Of a stretch of 64,000 bases of DNA, positions 16,624 through 25,944 are shown piece after piece. This stretch comes from Methanolobus sp. (GTDB taxonomy: Archaea > Halobacteriota > Methanosarcinia > Methanosarcinales > Methanosarcinaceae). Position 1 is the stretch's first letter; every line of letters starts with the position of its first letter. The stretch covers positions 1-64,000 of the forward strand of contig NZ_JADQBY010000016.1 in NCBI RefSeq assembly GCF_016278385.1, in the 5' to 3' direction. The position numbers and the translations under genes were made by a program. The notes beneath the pieces were generated by a model. It worked only from the letters and a program-made list of their open reading frames with translations. It did not search any database and was not told the origin of the DNA.

Positions 16624-17998
16624 AGTTTGCATCTGGTCTGAATACAGCGACCTCTGCCTTGTATTTCTCCATGCAGTCACTCATGAAGGTTTCGGATTCG
16701 TCGGTCATTGCGTCAAGTGATGCTTTTGCGTCCTTGAGTGCATTGATCTCGAACTTGGACATGACGAGTTTCTTGCTGTCTGCTGCGTTGAGGATGTCAA
16801 CACTTGAGATTGCTGCGTTCTTTGCACGGAGGAAAAGGTCGTCTCCGTCCTTTACGATTGCCTGTCCTACCTTGTATGCGTTGTCGTATGCAAGGACGTA
16901 TCCCTGTGGGTCTCTGTACTTGTCAGAGAGTACGAGGATGTCACGAAGCATCTTTGCGTTTCCGGTCTCTGTTGCTACGTTAAGCATTGCTGCATCGTAG
17001 TTCAGGGATTCGGACCAGCACTGTACTGAGGTACCACCGAATTCTGCATGGTATTCAACAGATTCGTTTGACCAGAGGTCACAGCACTGCATGACAAGGT
17101 TACCCATTACGTCAGAGTGAGCACAGGTTGAGGTCTTTCCTTCCTGAGCAATTGGGCATCCGGTGATGGACTTTACGATTGTGTTCTCGTATCCACAGTC
17201 CTTTCCTGGACCCTGAGCACCTGCTTCATATCCAGCGAGTGTTCTTGGTGCAGAGATTGCTCTTGCAATGATTGCAAGGGTGTGTGCAAGGTTCTTGTCG
17301 AGGAGACCACCAGCAATGAACATTGCGGTGTTTGCCTGTGCACAGTCTGTGTCACCAGCTGCAATTCTACCCTTCTTGTCTGCGATCTTCCTTATGTCAG
17401 ACCAAATCATGGTCATGTCAATTGAACCGAGGCAGCCAATTCCGTAAATGAGGCCAGGTACATCGTTTCTGAGAATTGCGTAGTCAAGAATTTCCTTACC
17501 GCCCATTGTTTCGATGGACAGGAAGTCAGCTCCTGCTTCTGCAACAGCTTCGAATGACTCCATAAGGGTGTCATATTTTGCACCAATCAGTGCAAGAAGG
17601 TCACGGTCTTCACGGATGTCACCAGGTGTGTGTCTGAGACCACATTTGATTCCGTATTCTTCGTGGTATTCTTCAAGGATTGTCTTCTGTACGTGAGCGA
17701 CTTCTCCTCCCCATGTTGGGTTGTTGGTCATCTGCTCTACGTGTTCTGTTTCCAGTGATACTGCAGGGAAACCGACCTGTACAGCTCTTGCCATGATGTC
17801 GGTTGTAAGTCTGCGGTATTCAGAAACGAGTTTCTCCTTGGAGACACCTGCTTCAGGTCTTGGTGCGTAGTTAACTTCTGCTGTTACGTATCCTGCACCT
17901 ACTTCTAAACCGAGTTCTGCCTTGACTGGGTAAACTGACTTACCGAAGATCATGTCGTCAGCAGCTTTGTATGCCATTGATGTGTATCTTTTAACCAT
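16613..17998 (-). CDS. mtaB: Methanol:corrinoid methyltransferase MtaB
   Basis: 461 residues. The zinc ligands known from Methanosarcina barkeri MtaB (Glu164, Cys220, Cys269) are matched by Glu163 in SIETMGG, Cys219 in GDTDCAQ and Cys268 in GPGKDCGYE. It activates methanol and methylates the corrinoid of MtaC. The track start at 18007 is a GTG inside the ribosome site AAGGAGTG; the ATG at 17998 fits spacing and family length. It follows mtaC by 12 bp, one operon. It ends in a palindromic terminator. Confidence 0.95.
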   Translation of the reverse strand: MVKRYTSMAYKAADDMIFGKSVYPVKAELGLEVGAGYVTAEVNYAPRPEAGVSKEKLVSEYRRLTTDIMARAVQVGFPAVSLETEHVEQMTNNPTWGGEVAHVQKTILEEYHEEYGIKCGLRHTPGDIREDRDLLALIGAKYDTLMESFEAVAEAGADFLSIETMGGKEILDYAILRNDVPGLIYGIGCLGSIDMTMIWSDIRKIADKKGRIAAGDTDCAQANTAMFIAGGLLDKNLAHTLAIIARAISAPRTLAGYEAGAQGPGKDCGYENTIVKSITGCPIAQEGKTSTCAHSDVMGNLVMQCCDLWSNESVEYHAEFGGTSVQCWSESLNYDAAMLNVATETGNAKMLRDILVLSDKYRDPQGYVLAYDNAYKVGQAIVKDGDDLFLRAKNAAISSVDILNAADSKKLVMSKFEINALKDAKASLDAMTDESETFMSDCMEKYKAEVAVFRPDANYKF

Positions 17999-18010
17999 AT
18001 CTCTCACTCC

Positions 18011-18772
18011 TTAGTGTTTGTGGAAAGTCTCCTTGAGTTGTGCGAGTCCTTTTCCTGCAAGGATTGCATTTGCCATCTTTGGTGCATCTGCTGCTTCTTC
18101 TCCATATACACCAAGTTCATACTGTACTACGAAGTCCTGGTTTACTGCTCCGCCACCACACTGGAATGGTACCTTGAGACCAGATTCGAGAAGTCTGTCG
18201 TTTACTTCCTTGAATGCATACATTGTTGTTGTCATCAATGCTGTTCCGGTAAGCATCATTGGGCTTTCCTTCTTTACAGCTGCGATTACTTCATCGACTG
18301 GGCAGTCACGGCCAAGGTCAACTACTTCAAAGCCAGCTGCTCTGAGGAGTGCTGCTACGATTGTCTTTCCGATGTCGTGTACGTCACCTTCTGCTACGTG
18401 GCAGACGATCTTTCCTTTTGGTTTAGGTGCAGATCCGCCCTGTTCTTTACAGAACTCGATACCCTCGAGCATTGCATCTGCTGACATCATAACGTTTGGC
18501 AGGAAGATTGTGCCCTGGTCGTACAGGTCTGTGACGATCTTCATTCCGACCATCAGCACATCGTCGATGAGCTTAATTGCGTCTGCTCCGCCTTCGATTG
18601 CCTTCTCAAGGCCTTCGATAACGTCGTCCTCTTCTCCATCAAAGATTGCAGCACATATTGTTCTTGCTGGTTCTGCTTTAGGGAACATCTCAGCTGCTAA
18701 CTCTTCTGGTGACTGTGCTTTTTCTTTCTGCACATTGTACCTTATTAATATTTTACTTGGGTCTATATCCAT
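18011..18772 (-). CDS. mtaC: Methanol corrinoid protein MtaC
   Basis: 253 residues with a helical N-terminal cap and a Rossmann-like B12 domain. The cobalt-ligand motif GDVHDIGK places the axial histidine at residue 132. It carries the methyl group between MtaB and MtaA. A very strong ribosome site AAGGAGGT stands 8 bases before the ATG. First gene of the mtaCB operon with a long leader upstream. The opposite-strand ORF of similar length (18018-18776) is a shadow. Confidence 0.95.
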   Translation of the reverse strand: MDIDPSKILIRYNVQKEKAQSPEELAAEMFPKAEPARTICAAIFDGEEDDVIEGLEKAIEGGADAIKLIDDVLMVGMKIVTDLYDQGTIFLPNVMMSADAMLEGIEFCKEQGGSAPKPKGKIVCHVAEGDVHDIGKTIVAALLRAAGFEVVDLGRDCPVDEVIAAVKKESPMMLTGTALMTTTMYAFKEVNDRLLESGLKVPFQCGGGAVNQDFVVQYELGVYGEEAADAPKMANAILAGKGLAQLKETFHKH

Positions 18773-19625
18773 CTAATTCTACCTCCTTAGATCTAGATTG
18801 CCTTCCTGCTACTTGTCATACGTTCAAGCGAAGGTATGCTGTAAAGCAGCAGATGGATATCTGTTGGTTCATGCCTCTGATTGATACAGCAAATGTCTCC
18901 ACAACAATTTGCTAACAACCTTTAGTCATTCACTAACTTCATCTTTCCACACAATTACATAATCTAAGCTGGTATTTAAACATAACGGTTTCGGTATTTT
19001 ATAATATAATTCGAATACAAATTGTATATATATTTTTCAACAGTTTCTGCTGTTTTCTTTTTTACTGGTTCTTTAATAGGCTGCAGTCTGATTATATTTA
19101 CACTGTATCGGTTGTACTTCCTTATTTATGTATATATCACGCTGATAAAATTGCATATGTGTCGGTTAACTTTAAATATAACTGGTCATTTTCACGATTT
19201 TTACGCTTGTAACTAAAGTTTGCTTGTCATAGATGTTTTCTTTTTACCACTTATATATTTATTAAACCAGTTTGAAATTCTACATGTATTCAAAATAAAA
19301 TTCATTTGTTGGGTGGGATTCTCCTGTTTTGTAATTATTTTGATGTAACTTCTCGTTTAGTGGTTTCATTGTTAACCGTTCAATTTAAGCATCGTCATAT
19401 GTCGAAGTCTACATTATAACTGTCGGTTTATTTTGTATGTGTTTGATTTCAACAGATCTGTACGTAATACTTATATAATATCTACGAATCTTACATTTTT
19501 CCTACAATCGCTGATAAACAGTTACCATTTTATTCGATAATATGAAGCGCTGGTTTGCAAGAAAAAAACGAAAATCAGTGAAAAAAAGGAGCTACAGAAC
19601 CTATTGGAATGCAGCTACATTATAA
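18773..19625 (-). promoter_or_regulatory. Long upstream region and probable leader of mtaCB
   Basis: 850 bp without a supportable gene between mtaC and the CobW-like gene. On the minus strand an AT box (ATTATATTATAAAATA, about 18995-19010) preceded by GAA would place a start near 18975 and give a leader of about 200 nt containing a small hairpin (TGCTGTAAAGCA). A second TATA-like site occurs near 19250. Long mtaCB leaders are known in Methanosarcina, where Msr-type regulators control them; no msr gene is in this window. Confidence 0.45.
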
Positions 19626-20747
19626 TCAATTGTTATTGATTAGGTTAATTGGTGTTGGGTGCCCATGCTCATGTGACCTATTGTGCTTGAAACTGATCAT
19701 TTTATCAGTCAGCTTCTCTGAAATAGTGTCATTTACTATATGTACAAGCTTTTCATGGTCGATGTTTGAAACTGCGGAGAGAATCTTGAGTCGAGGCATA
19801 TCTCCTGTTACAGTATCAATTACTTCCATTGTAATATTCTGGTCATAAGCAGTAAGGTTTGTCTTAACAGTATTTGAATCAGATTCTATGAATAATTTGA
19901 TATGTCCCACAAATTCAGAACTTAGCTTCATAACTTCTGATTTGATATCTTTCATTATGTCTTTTGCGACGATTTGGGCAAGGTCAGTTGTAATTCTCTC
20001 ATTTAGCGTGTATTCAGTAGCATAGCTGGCTATTCCAGATGCTTCAATGGAATCAAGTGTTTCTTCTATTGGTTTGCCTGTTACCTCATCGATGATCTGG
20101 GTATCGAGGCGGGTAGTTTTGAGTTCATGCTTTTCCTGATGTTCAGGAACATCGCCCATTACAAGTTTTACAAAGTTGAACCAATGGTCATCTTTTATGG
20201 ATGCGGAAAGTAATATCACCTTTGCATTAGGGTTCAGTTGCTGTACAGATGCCTCAATGATTGGGATACGAATTTCATCGATAAGGTCTATCTTATTGAT
20301 GCCCAAAATCTCAGCATCGATTATCTGACGCATGGCAAAGTTCTTTACTTCTTTCATCAGCTGCTTGAATCTACTGCCATCTATAAGCGTGACAAGAGGC
20401 TGAATAGTAGTATCCTTCAGTTCCATCAGCTCAACATCATTCCTGATGACCTGAGGGAATGCGATCCCAGTAGGTTCTACAAGTACGATATCCGGATCGT
20501 ATTCCTTCTTGAGGAGGGTCATTGTGGCTTTCATATTAACCTTAAGAGAACAACAGATACATCCGTTTGTCAGCTCGGTCATATCAAGACCGTACTTGGA
20601 GATGACATCCCCATCAAGACCTACTTCACCAATCTCATTAACAATGATTGCAACCTTCTGACCGGCATCACTGAATTCCATACCCAATCGTATAATGGTT
20701 GATGTTTTTCCGCTGCCTAAAAATCCGCCTACTATAAGAACTTTCAT
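19626..20747 (-). CDS. COG0523/CobW-family G3E GTPase
   Basis: 373 residues. Walker A GGFLGSGKTST near residue 7, the metal-binding CxCC motif in NGCICCSLK near 62, VEPTGIA near 90 and a guanine site NKIDLI near 152. Members insert or deliver metals to enzymes or help load cobalamin-dependent enzymes. It lies 37 bp downstream of the RamA-like activase gene and reads with it, so a role in metal or corrinoid maturation of the methanol system is inferred. GAAGGT lies upstream of the ATG. The C-terminal HNRSHEHGH could bind metal. Confidence 0.85.
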   Translation of the reverse strand: MKVLIVGGFLGSGKTSTIIRLGMEFSDAGQKVAIIVNEIGEVGLDGDVISKYGLDMTELTNGCICCSLKVNMKATMTLLKKEYDPDIVLVEPTGIAFPQVIRNDVELMELKDTTIQPLVTLIDGSRFKQLMKEVKNFAMRQIIDAEILGINKIDLIDEIRIPIIEASVQQLNPNAKVILLSASIKDDHWFNFVKLVMGDVPEHQEKHELKTTRLDTQIIDEVTGKPIEETLDSIEASGIASYATEYTLNERITTDLAQIVAKDIMKDIKSEVMKLSSEFVGHIKLFIESDSNTVKTNLTAYDQNITMEVIDTVTGDMPRLKILSAVSNIDHEKLVHIVNDTISEKLTDKMISFKHNRSHEHGHPTPINLINNN

Positions 20748-20784
20748 ATTTCATACCTTCTTTTAAAAAAATTGAAAAAAAAGA

Positions 20785-22407
20785 TTATGCTGATTGTTCC
20801 AGCACAGTAAGGTTCTCCCACTTGAATGTATCCTTTGGACACGCATTAATGCATCTCTTACAGTTTGCACCATCACAAAGGTCGGAACTAATCATCACAA
20901 TACCTTCTTCATCGATGGTAATTGCGTCATTCGGACAGACCTTAATGCATTTTGGACATTCTGGGCAGGTGACTTTCATTGTAAGGTATGTACCTACTTG
21001 CTCAAGCACCTGAAGTCCTTCAGGACCAAGTATTGGTATGTCTTTTTGCACTGTCTTTGTAACGGTAGTGGTTTTCTCCGGCAGGTCAATCTGTGGCAGT
21101 CCCTTCTTCTTCAGGAACTTCTTCAGCATTTTGAAAGGCATTCCTTCAGTCCAGTATGATATCTCCTGGATATATGCTTCCTTGAATGCAGGGTCAGTTG
21201 CAAACATAACGTGGTTGCTTACAATCCTTGAAGCAATTTCCTGAAGCTCCCAGAGTCTCTCTTCAGAAAGGAGGATCTCCTTGGCGACGATGAGTGATGT
21301 GTTACCTATCTGTATTACCTCATCGACATTGTATGGCACCATGCCGACCTGGTGTGCTTTGACAGCATCCATGTAAGTTCCGGCAGCACCGGACATGTAT
21401 GCTTTTTTGACATCAGCAACTTCTATTCCTGCTGCATTACACAGTGCAAGGTGTCCTGCGCGGATAGCACCCATTGCGAGTCCTGCTGCTTCCACATCTT
21501 TCTCAAAGAACTTGATCTTGTCCTGCAGGTAAAGTATGTGGTCAGGAGTGTTTATTTTTGGAAGCTGGATTATTCCGTTCTTCATTCCTGCTTCTATGAT
21601 GGCAATTACACCTGTTCCGGTAATTCCCTTTGCCTTAATGGTGTCGTCTTCAATTATGTCTCCGTTGTTTGGGTTTATGAGTTTTCCCTTTACGGTATCC
21701 ATGTCCCCGTTAAGTACATAGTTGCGTATGTTACCGTTTTCAAATTCAACATCAGATATGACAAATGGTGATGCAAGTTTTCCGTATTTTATCTGCTGCC
21801 CTTCAAGTGCGGGACCAGCTGCAGCGGAACCTGTGTAAATTGTTCCTTCGTGAATAAGTGCCATCTCTGCATTTGTTCCGTAATCAGTTGCAATTGCTGT
21901 TTCCGTAGTATCCAGAAAGCCCGATTTAATAATAAGTGCAAGTGCATCGGCACCAACTTCGTGTCTGATTGCAGGTGGAACTACGAGTTTTGCATTTGGA
22001 TATACTTCAAGCCCCTTGATCTCTGAACATTCAACAATCCTGGCACTTCTGTCGGATTCTTTAATATTCAGTTTTTCTTTCTTCCTTTCGCCTGCGTATG
22101 CAAGGTCGTCTATTGGGATTCCCTGGAAAATCGATAGCTGGATGGGATTTCCACAAATTGCCATTCTCTGCAGTTCTTCCGGTTTAACACCCAATGTTTC
22201 AATAACATGCTTAACCGCATTTACATGCAGACCCTGGGCAAGGTCAAGACCATATGTGATAGCAAAATCCAGGTGGTCCATGACGTTTGCTCCTGGAAGC
22301 GGGTTACGCAAGGTAATTACCGTCTTCTGGATATCACCGGTATCAAGGTCAATTTTCTGTGCTCTGATACCACTGGTACCTATATCTATTGCAACTCCAA
22401 GTTTCAT
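20785..22407 (-). CDS. ramA: RamA-type corrinoid reductive activase
   Basis: 540 residues. The N-terminal GVAIDIGTSGIRAQKIDL starts an ASKHA ATPase-like domain that fills most of the protein; the last 80 residues hold two [4Fe-4S] motifs, CPECPKCIKVCP and CDGANCKRCINACP. This layout and length match RamA of Methanosarcina, which uses ATP to re-reduce inactive Co(II) corrinoid proteins. Next to mtaCB it probably serves MtaC, the role called MAP in biochemical work. First gene of an operon with the CobW-like GTPase; an AT-rich ACATATATTTTTAAG box near 22463 may be its promoter. Confidence 0.88.
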   Translation of the reverse strand: MKLGVAIDIGTSGIRAQKIDLDTGDIQKTVITLRNPLPGANVMDHLDFAITYGLDLAQGLHVNAVKHVIETLGVKPEELQRMAICGNPIQLSIFQGIPIDDLAYAGERKKEKLNIKESDRSARIVECSEIKGLEVYPNAKLVVPPAIRHEVGADALALIIKSGFLDTTETAIATDYGTNAEMALIHEGTIYTGSAAAGPALEGQQIKYGKLASPFVISDVEFENGNIRNYVLNGDMDTVKGKLINPNNGDIIEDDTIKAKGITGTGVIAIIEAGMKNGIIQLPKINTPDHILYLQDKIKFFEKDVEAAGLAMGAIRAGHLALCNAAGIEVADVKKAYMSGAAGTYMDAVKAHQVGMVPYNVDEVIQIGNTSLIVAKEILLSEERLWELQEIASRIVSNHVMFATDPAFKEAYIQEISYWTEGMPFKMLKKFLKKKGLPQIDLPEKTTTVTKTVQKDIPILGPEGLQVLEQVGTYLTMKVTCPECPKCIKVCPNDAITIDEEGIVMISSDLCDGANCKRCINACPKDTFKWENLTVLEQSA

Positions 22408-22670
22408 TTGTATCCCTTAATCCTTTTAAATTTAATAACGTAGTATCTGTGTCCGAACTTAAAAATATATGTTACGGTATATTTTGTCTCTTATCATCAT
22501 TATTTAAACTGATTGAAGTACATCCTAAAACTGCTATATTTCAACAGTACTGAAGGTGTATTTTTTATACCGTTTAGTATCTCAAAAAAAAGCAAAACAT
22601 ACTATGTTAGAGTACACTGAGTATTTTTGTTCATAAAGTTAAAGGAATACTCTCTATAGATATTGTTTCT

Positions 22671-22943
22671 TTAGATGCGGCATATTCTTTCACCCTTTTC
22701 GGTCAATTGATATGCTTTACCCTTAATATCTCTATTTTCAGTTGAGCAGGAAGACGCCGCACTGCATGAACAGCAGGCGGATGTTTTTGGCCCGGAATTG
22801 TTGCAAACCTCAGCTATATAACCCATATGTTCCAGCATAAGAAGCCTGTCCTTGATGTTACTTTGATCAACTCCTAGCTTTTCTGCTGCTTCTTGTATTG
22901 TGCAATTCTCAACAAAAAGCAAGTTCAATGTTTCCTTGATCAT
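22671..22943 (-). CDS. Cysteine-rich winged-helix protein of the feo operon (FeoC-like)
   Basis: 90 residues from the ATG at 22943, which overlaps the stop of the preceding gene (ATGA); the track's longer start is not needed. A winged helix-turn-helix (TIQEAAEKLGVDQSNIKDRL) is followed by a cysteine cluster ACCSCSAASSC and a final wing (YQLTEKGERI). Such proteins could sense iron or an Fe-S cluster and act on feo transcription or on FeoB. Last gene of the feoA-feoB cluster. Function inferred from place and domain. Confidence 0.7.
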   Translation of the reverse strand: MIKETLNLLFVENCTIQEAAEKLGVDQSNIKDRLLMLEHMGYIAEVCNNSGPKTSACCSCSAASSCSTENRDIKGKAYQLTEKGERICRI

Positions 22944-23443
22944 TTTAGCAATCCACCTTCTGGAACAGGTTCGAACATGTCTTTCCATTTAAAAAATGCG
23001 AATAATGGCAGAATTGCCAGGTATATTCCGGGTCTCAGGTCACTGAGTGGTGTCCAGTCTATGAAATCCTTGTTTTTGAGAAGGTATGCTTCAAGCATAT
23101 TCCCTGTGCTCACAAGCATATATATCGCTGCAAAGATGAGTGCTATCAGAATACCAACATAAGCATAGGACACACCCTCGTATATTCCGGAACGCATCTC
23201 CATAACTCCATATATGAATACCGTTCCTATCAATAGTAATACAAAAGACCCTATTACGTCGGCAGGTACGAACAATATCCCGGTCAATGGAATGCGGACA
23301 TCCGGTCCCATGAGTATCTTAGCTACTCCTGCTAATAATTGAAGTAATCCTAAAAGTATGTACAGGGAACCTGTGATCATGGAAAAGACCATTGGGATCC
23401 TTGTGTCTGGTTCATAGCTGGCATTTTCTGTGTTAATAGCCAA
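22940..23443 (-). CDS. Membrane protein of the feo operon
   Basis: 167 residues with four predicted membrane helices (about 18-45, 58-82, 92-112 and 136-152). No enzyme motif is visible. Its start overlaps the end of feoB by 11 bp and its stop overlaps the next gene, so it is translated as part of the feo unit. It may be an accessory subunit of iron transport; the family is unknown to me. Confidence 0.75.
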   Translation of the reverse strand: MAINTENASYEPDTRIPMVFSMITGSLYILLGLLQLLAGVAKILMGPDVRIPLTGILFVPADVIGSFVLLLIGTVFIYGVMEMRSGIYEGVSYAYVGILIALIFAAIYMLVSTGNMLEAYLLKNKDFIDWTPLSDLRPGIYLAILPLFAFFKWKDMFEPVPEGGLLK

Positions 23444-25430
23444 GTAATGTTCCTCCCTGGTAAATTACGAATGCTGTTATCCAGGCAACAGCAACTCCAT
23501 AGACAATTGCAAACATTGTCCATTTCCATGAACCTGTTTCCTTTTTGATCACGCCGACAGTTGCCACACATGGCATGTATAACAAACTGAAAGCCATCAG
23601 GCTAAGTGAACTTAGTGCTGTGATTCCAGGGTCGGCCAGAAGTCTCTCACTCAGGGCTTCAGAACTGTCACCTGATCCATAAAGAACTCCCATGGATGCC
23701 ACAACTATTTCTTTAGCAACCAGTCCGAATATAAGTGCAACTGATATTTTCCAGTCAAACCCAAGAGGTTTAAGTAGTGGCTCAACCGCATGACCAAGAC
23801 TACCAACGTAACTCTCCTCGCTTCCGTATTCTACGCCCCATGGGAATGATGCCATTACCCATATAACGACAACTCCGACCAATATGATGGAGCCTGCTTT
23901 CTTTATGTACATGAAACCGTTGTCCCACATGTGTATAATACTGGTCTTTAATGTCGGGAAACGATAAGGGGGCAGTTCCATTATGAATGGTGCAGGTTTT
24001 CCTTTGACAATGGTTCCCCTTAGTAATTTTGCAGATATGATTGCAATAACTATGCCCAGTACGTACATTGCAAATATGACTGTTCCTGCCTGTCTTCCAA
24101 AGAATGTGCCTGCGAACAGTACATATATAGGTAGTCGGGCTCCGCAGGAAACGAACGGTACTATAAGTATAGTAATAAGCCTGTCCTTTTCGTCCTCTAT
24201 GCTTCTTGCAGCCATAATTGCAGGGACATTGCAACCGAATCCCATTAGCATTGGTATGAAGGACTTGCCGTGCATTCCTATTTTATACATCAGCTTGTCC
24301 ATGATAAACGCAGCTCTGGCAAGGTAACCACTGCCTTCCAGTAGCGAGAGCAGGAAGAACAATATGAATATGTTAGGTACGAATACCAGTACTGCCCCGA
24401 CACCGCCGATTATCCCCTGTCCTACAAGGGATGCAAGCCATTCAGGTTGAAGGCTGGAAGATACATAGTCCGCAAACCATGTAGACGCAATGTCTATCAT
24501 ATTCATGAAAGGCGTGGCAAATGCAAACGTAAGTTCGAATGCCCCCCACATCAGTGCAAGGAAAATAGGAATTCCAAGGTATTTATTAGTGAGTACCCTG
24601 TCTATCATATCGGATTTTGTTAATGTGTCATTGGCTCTGGTACACATCTGGGGAAATATCGTATTAATTGCAAGATAACGCTTGTCAGCGATTTCAGCTT
24701 CATATTCTTCCTGGTCGATGGAATCTATTATTTCCATGACTCTGCCATATACTGGGCTGTCTGATATTTTTCTCTTTACATTGCTATCGCCTTCAAGCAG
24801 GCGTATGCTCACCCAACGCAGAGGATACCTTTTATCGCGGTTTTCATCTTCACTTAATGCTTTCTCGATTTCAAGTATCTTATCCTCTATCTCACTTCCA
24901 TATCCTATTTCATGACCATGGTGCTGTTCAACTTCTTTTTGCGCAATGACTTTGTCCAGAAGGTCACAAATACCTTTTTTCTGGGTTGCTACTGTCTTAA
25001 TAATGGGTGTTGCAAGCAGTTCCTGCATCTTTTCAATGTAGATGCGATCTCCTCTTTCTTCAGCAATGTCACACATGTTAAGGACAATTAGTATCTCTGA
25101 GCCAAGTTCCATGAGTTGCGTTGTAAGGTAGAGATTCCTTTCAAGGTTGGATGCATCCACGACCTGAATAACAACATCCGGTTTTTCCTCAATTATAAAA
25201 TCCCTTGCAACGATTTCGTCCATGGAATATGCAGTAAGGCTGTATGTGCCAGGCAGGTCTATAACTTCAATATCATATTCTTTATATGATACCCTGCCAC
25301 TTTTCTTTTCGACTGTGACACCCGGCCAGTTGCCAACATGTTGCCTGGAGCCGGTAAGTGCATTGAAAAGAGTGGTCTTACCTACATTAGGGTTTCCTGT
25401 AAGTGCTATTTTTATCTCCCTTTTTTCCAT
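23433..25430 (-). CDS. feoB: Ferrous iron transporter FeoB
   Basis: 665 residues. N-terminal G domain with GNPNVGKTT near residue 12, DLPGTYSL near 57 and LNMCD near 117; then an eight-helix-type membrane domain with the Gate motif region (RAAFIMDKLMYKIGMHGKSF, MLMGFGCNVPA). It imports Fe2+ across the cytoplasmic membrane. Downstream of feoA by 76 bp and overlapping the next membrane gene. Complete and typical in length. Confidence 0.95.
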   Translation of the reverse strand: MEKREIKIALTGNPNVGKTTLFNALTGSRQHVGNWPGVTVEKKSGRVSYKEYDIEVIDLPGTYSLTAYSMDEIVARDFIIEEKPDVVIQVVDASNLERNLYLTTQLMELGSEILIVLNMCDIAEERGDRIYIEKMQELLATPIIKTVATQKKGICDLLDKVIAQKEVEQHHGHEIGYGSEIEDKILEIEKALSEDENRDKRYPLRWVSIRLLEGDSNVKRKISDSPVYGRVMEIIDSIDQEEYEAEIADKRYLAINTIFPQMCTRANDTLTKSDMIDRVLTNKYLGIPIFLALMWGAFELTFAFATPFMNMIDIASTWFADYVSSSLQPEWLASLVGQGIIGGVGAVLVFVPNIFILFFLLSLLEGSGYLARAAFIMDKLMYKIGMHGKSFIPMLMGFGCNVPAIMAARSIEDEKDRLITILIVPFVSCGARLPIYVLFAGTFFGRQAGTVIFAMYVLGIVIAIISAKLLRGTIVKGKPAPFIMELPPYRFPTLKTSIIHMWDNGFMYIKKAGSIILVGVVVIWVMASFPWGVEYGSEESYVGSLGHAVEPLLKPLGFDWKISVALIFGLVAKEIVVASMGVLYGSGDSSEALSERLLADPGITALSSLSLMAFSLLYMPCVATVGVIKKETGSWKWTMFAIVYGVAVAWITAFVIYQGGTLLGY

Positions 25431-25506
25431 GGGACGATCCTCTGAGAATAGTTATGATAGTTATATGTGTGCCGTCATATCTAATAGATCCGGTAGATAT
25501 GTCGGC

Positions 25507-25749
25507 TTAAAGCCTGTTGATAAATATCTGACTCGCTTCTTCTTTTCTGATCGATAGGTGATAACCCTTTATCCTGTAGTCCATGGGGTCTCCGAGCGGT
25601 GCATTTCTTACAAGTTCTATGTCTGCTCCTGCAACCATTCCCATGTCAAAGAGTTTTCTTCTTGCAGCGCCTTTTACCCGTACCTTTGTAATCCTGGCCT
25701 TTTCTCCGGGTTTAAGCGTGTCAAGTGTTGTTTCCTGAATATCGAGCAA
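25507..25749 (-). CDS. feoA: FeoA
   Basis: 80-residue SH3-like protein (TLKPGEKARI, LFDMGMVAGADIELVRNAPL, GYHLSIRKEEA). It is the usual partner that modulates FeoB. The start is a TTG at 25749 with AGGGA a few bases upstream; no ATG lies in frame before a stop. First gene of the feo operon; two candidate regulator sites lie about 60-90 bp upstream. Confidence 0.88.
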   Translation of the reverse strand: MLDIQETTLDTLKPGEKARITKVRVKGAARRKLFDMGMVAGADIELVRNAPLGDPMDYRIKGYHLSIRKEEASQIFINRL

Positions 25750-25810
25750 GTCATTCCCTGTCCTTTATGATGATAGCACTAATCCTTTTTTTTTGTATTT
25801 AGTAATTTCG

Positions 25811-25839
25811 CCTTGCCTAATTTATTTTTGTATACAAAA
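25811..25839 (-). promoter_or_regulatory. Probable DtxR-family operator and palindrome upstream of feoA
   Basis: On the plus strand TTGCCTAATTTATTTTTG is followed by the perfect palindrome TTTTGTATACAAAA (25826-25839). The TTGCCTAW part recurs twice at the regulator's own promoter (26459 and 26504). Iron-dependent repression by the upstream DtxR protein is inferred. Confidence 0.5.
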
Positions 25840-25944
25840 CTAAAAATCATGTAAACTCTCATTTACATGTGTTGTATTACTGGCAAATATCTTTTTTCAG
25901 AACAACAAGAGATTACACAAAATCTAAATTGGGCCTGCCAGCTT

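Noticed and set aside
18018-18776. 252-codon plus-strand ORF opposite mtaC
   Set aside because: Exact antisense of mtaC, with serine/proline-rich shadow composition and no ribosome site.
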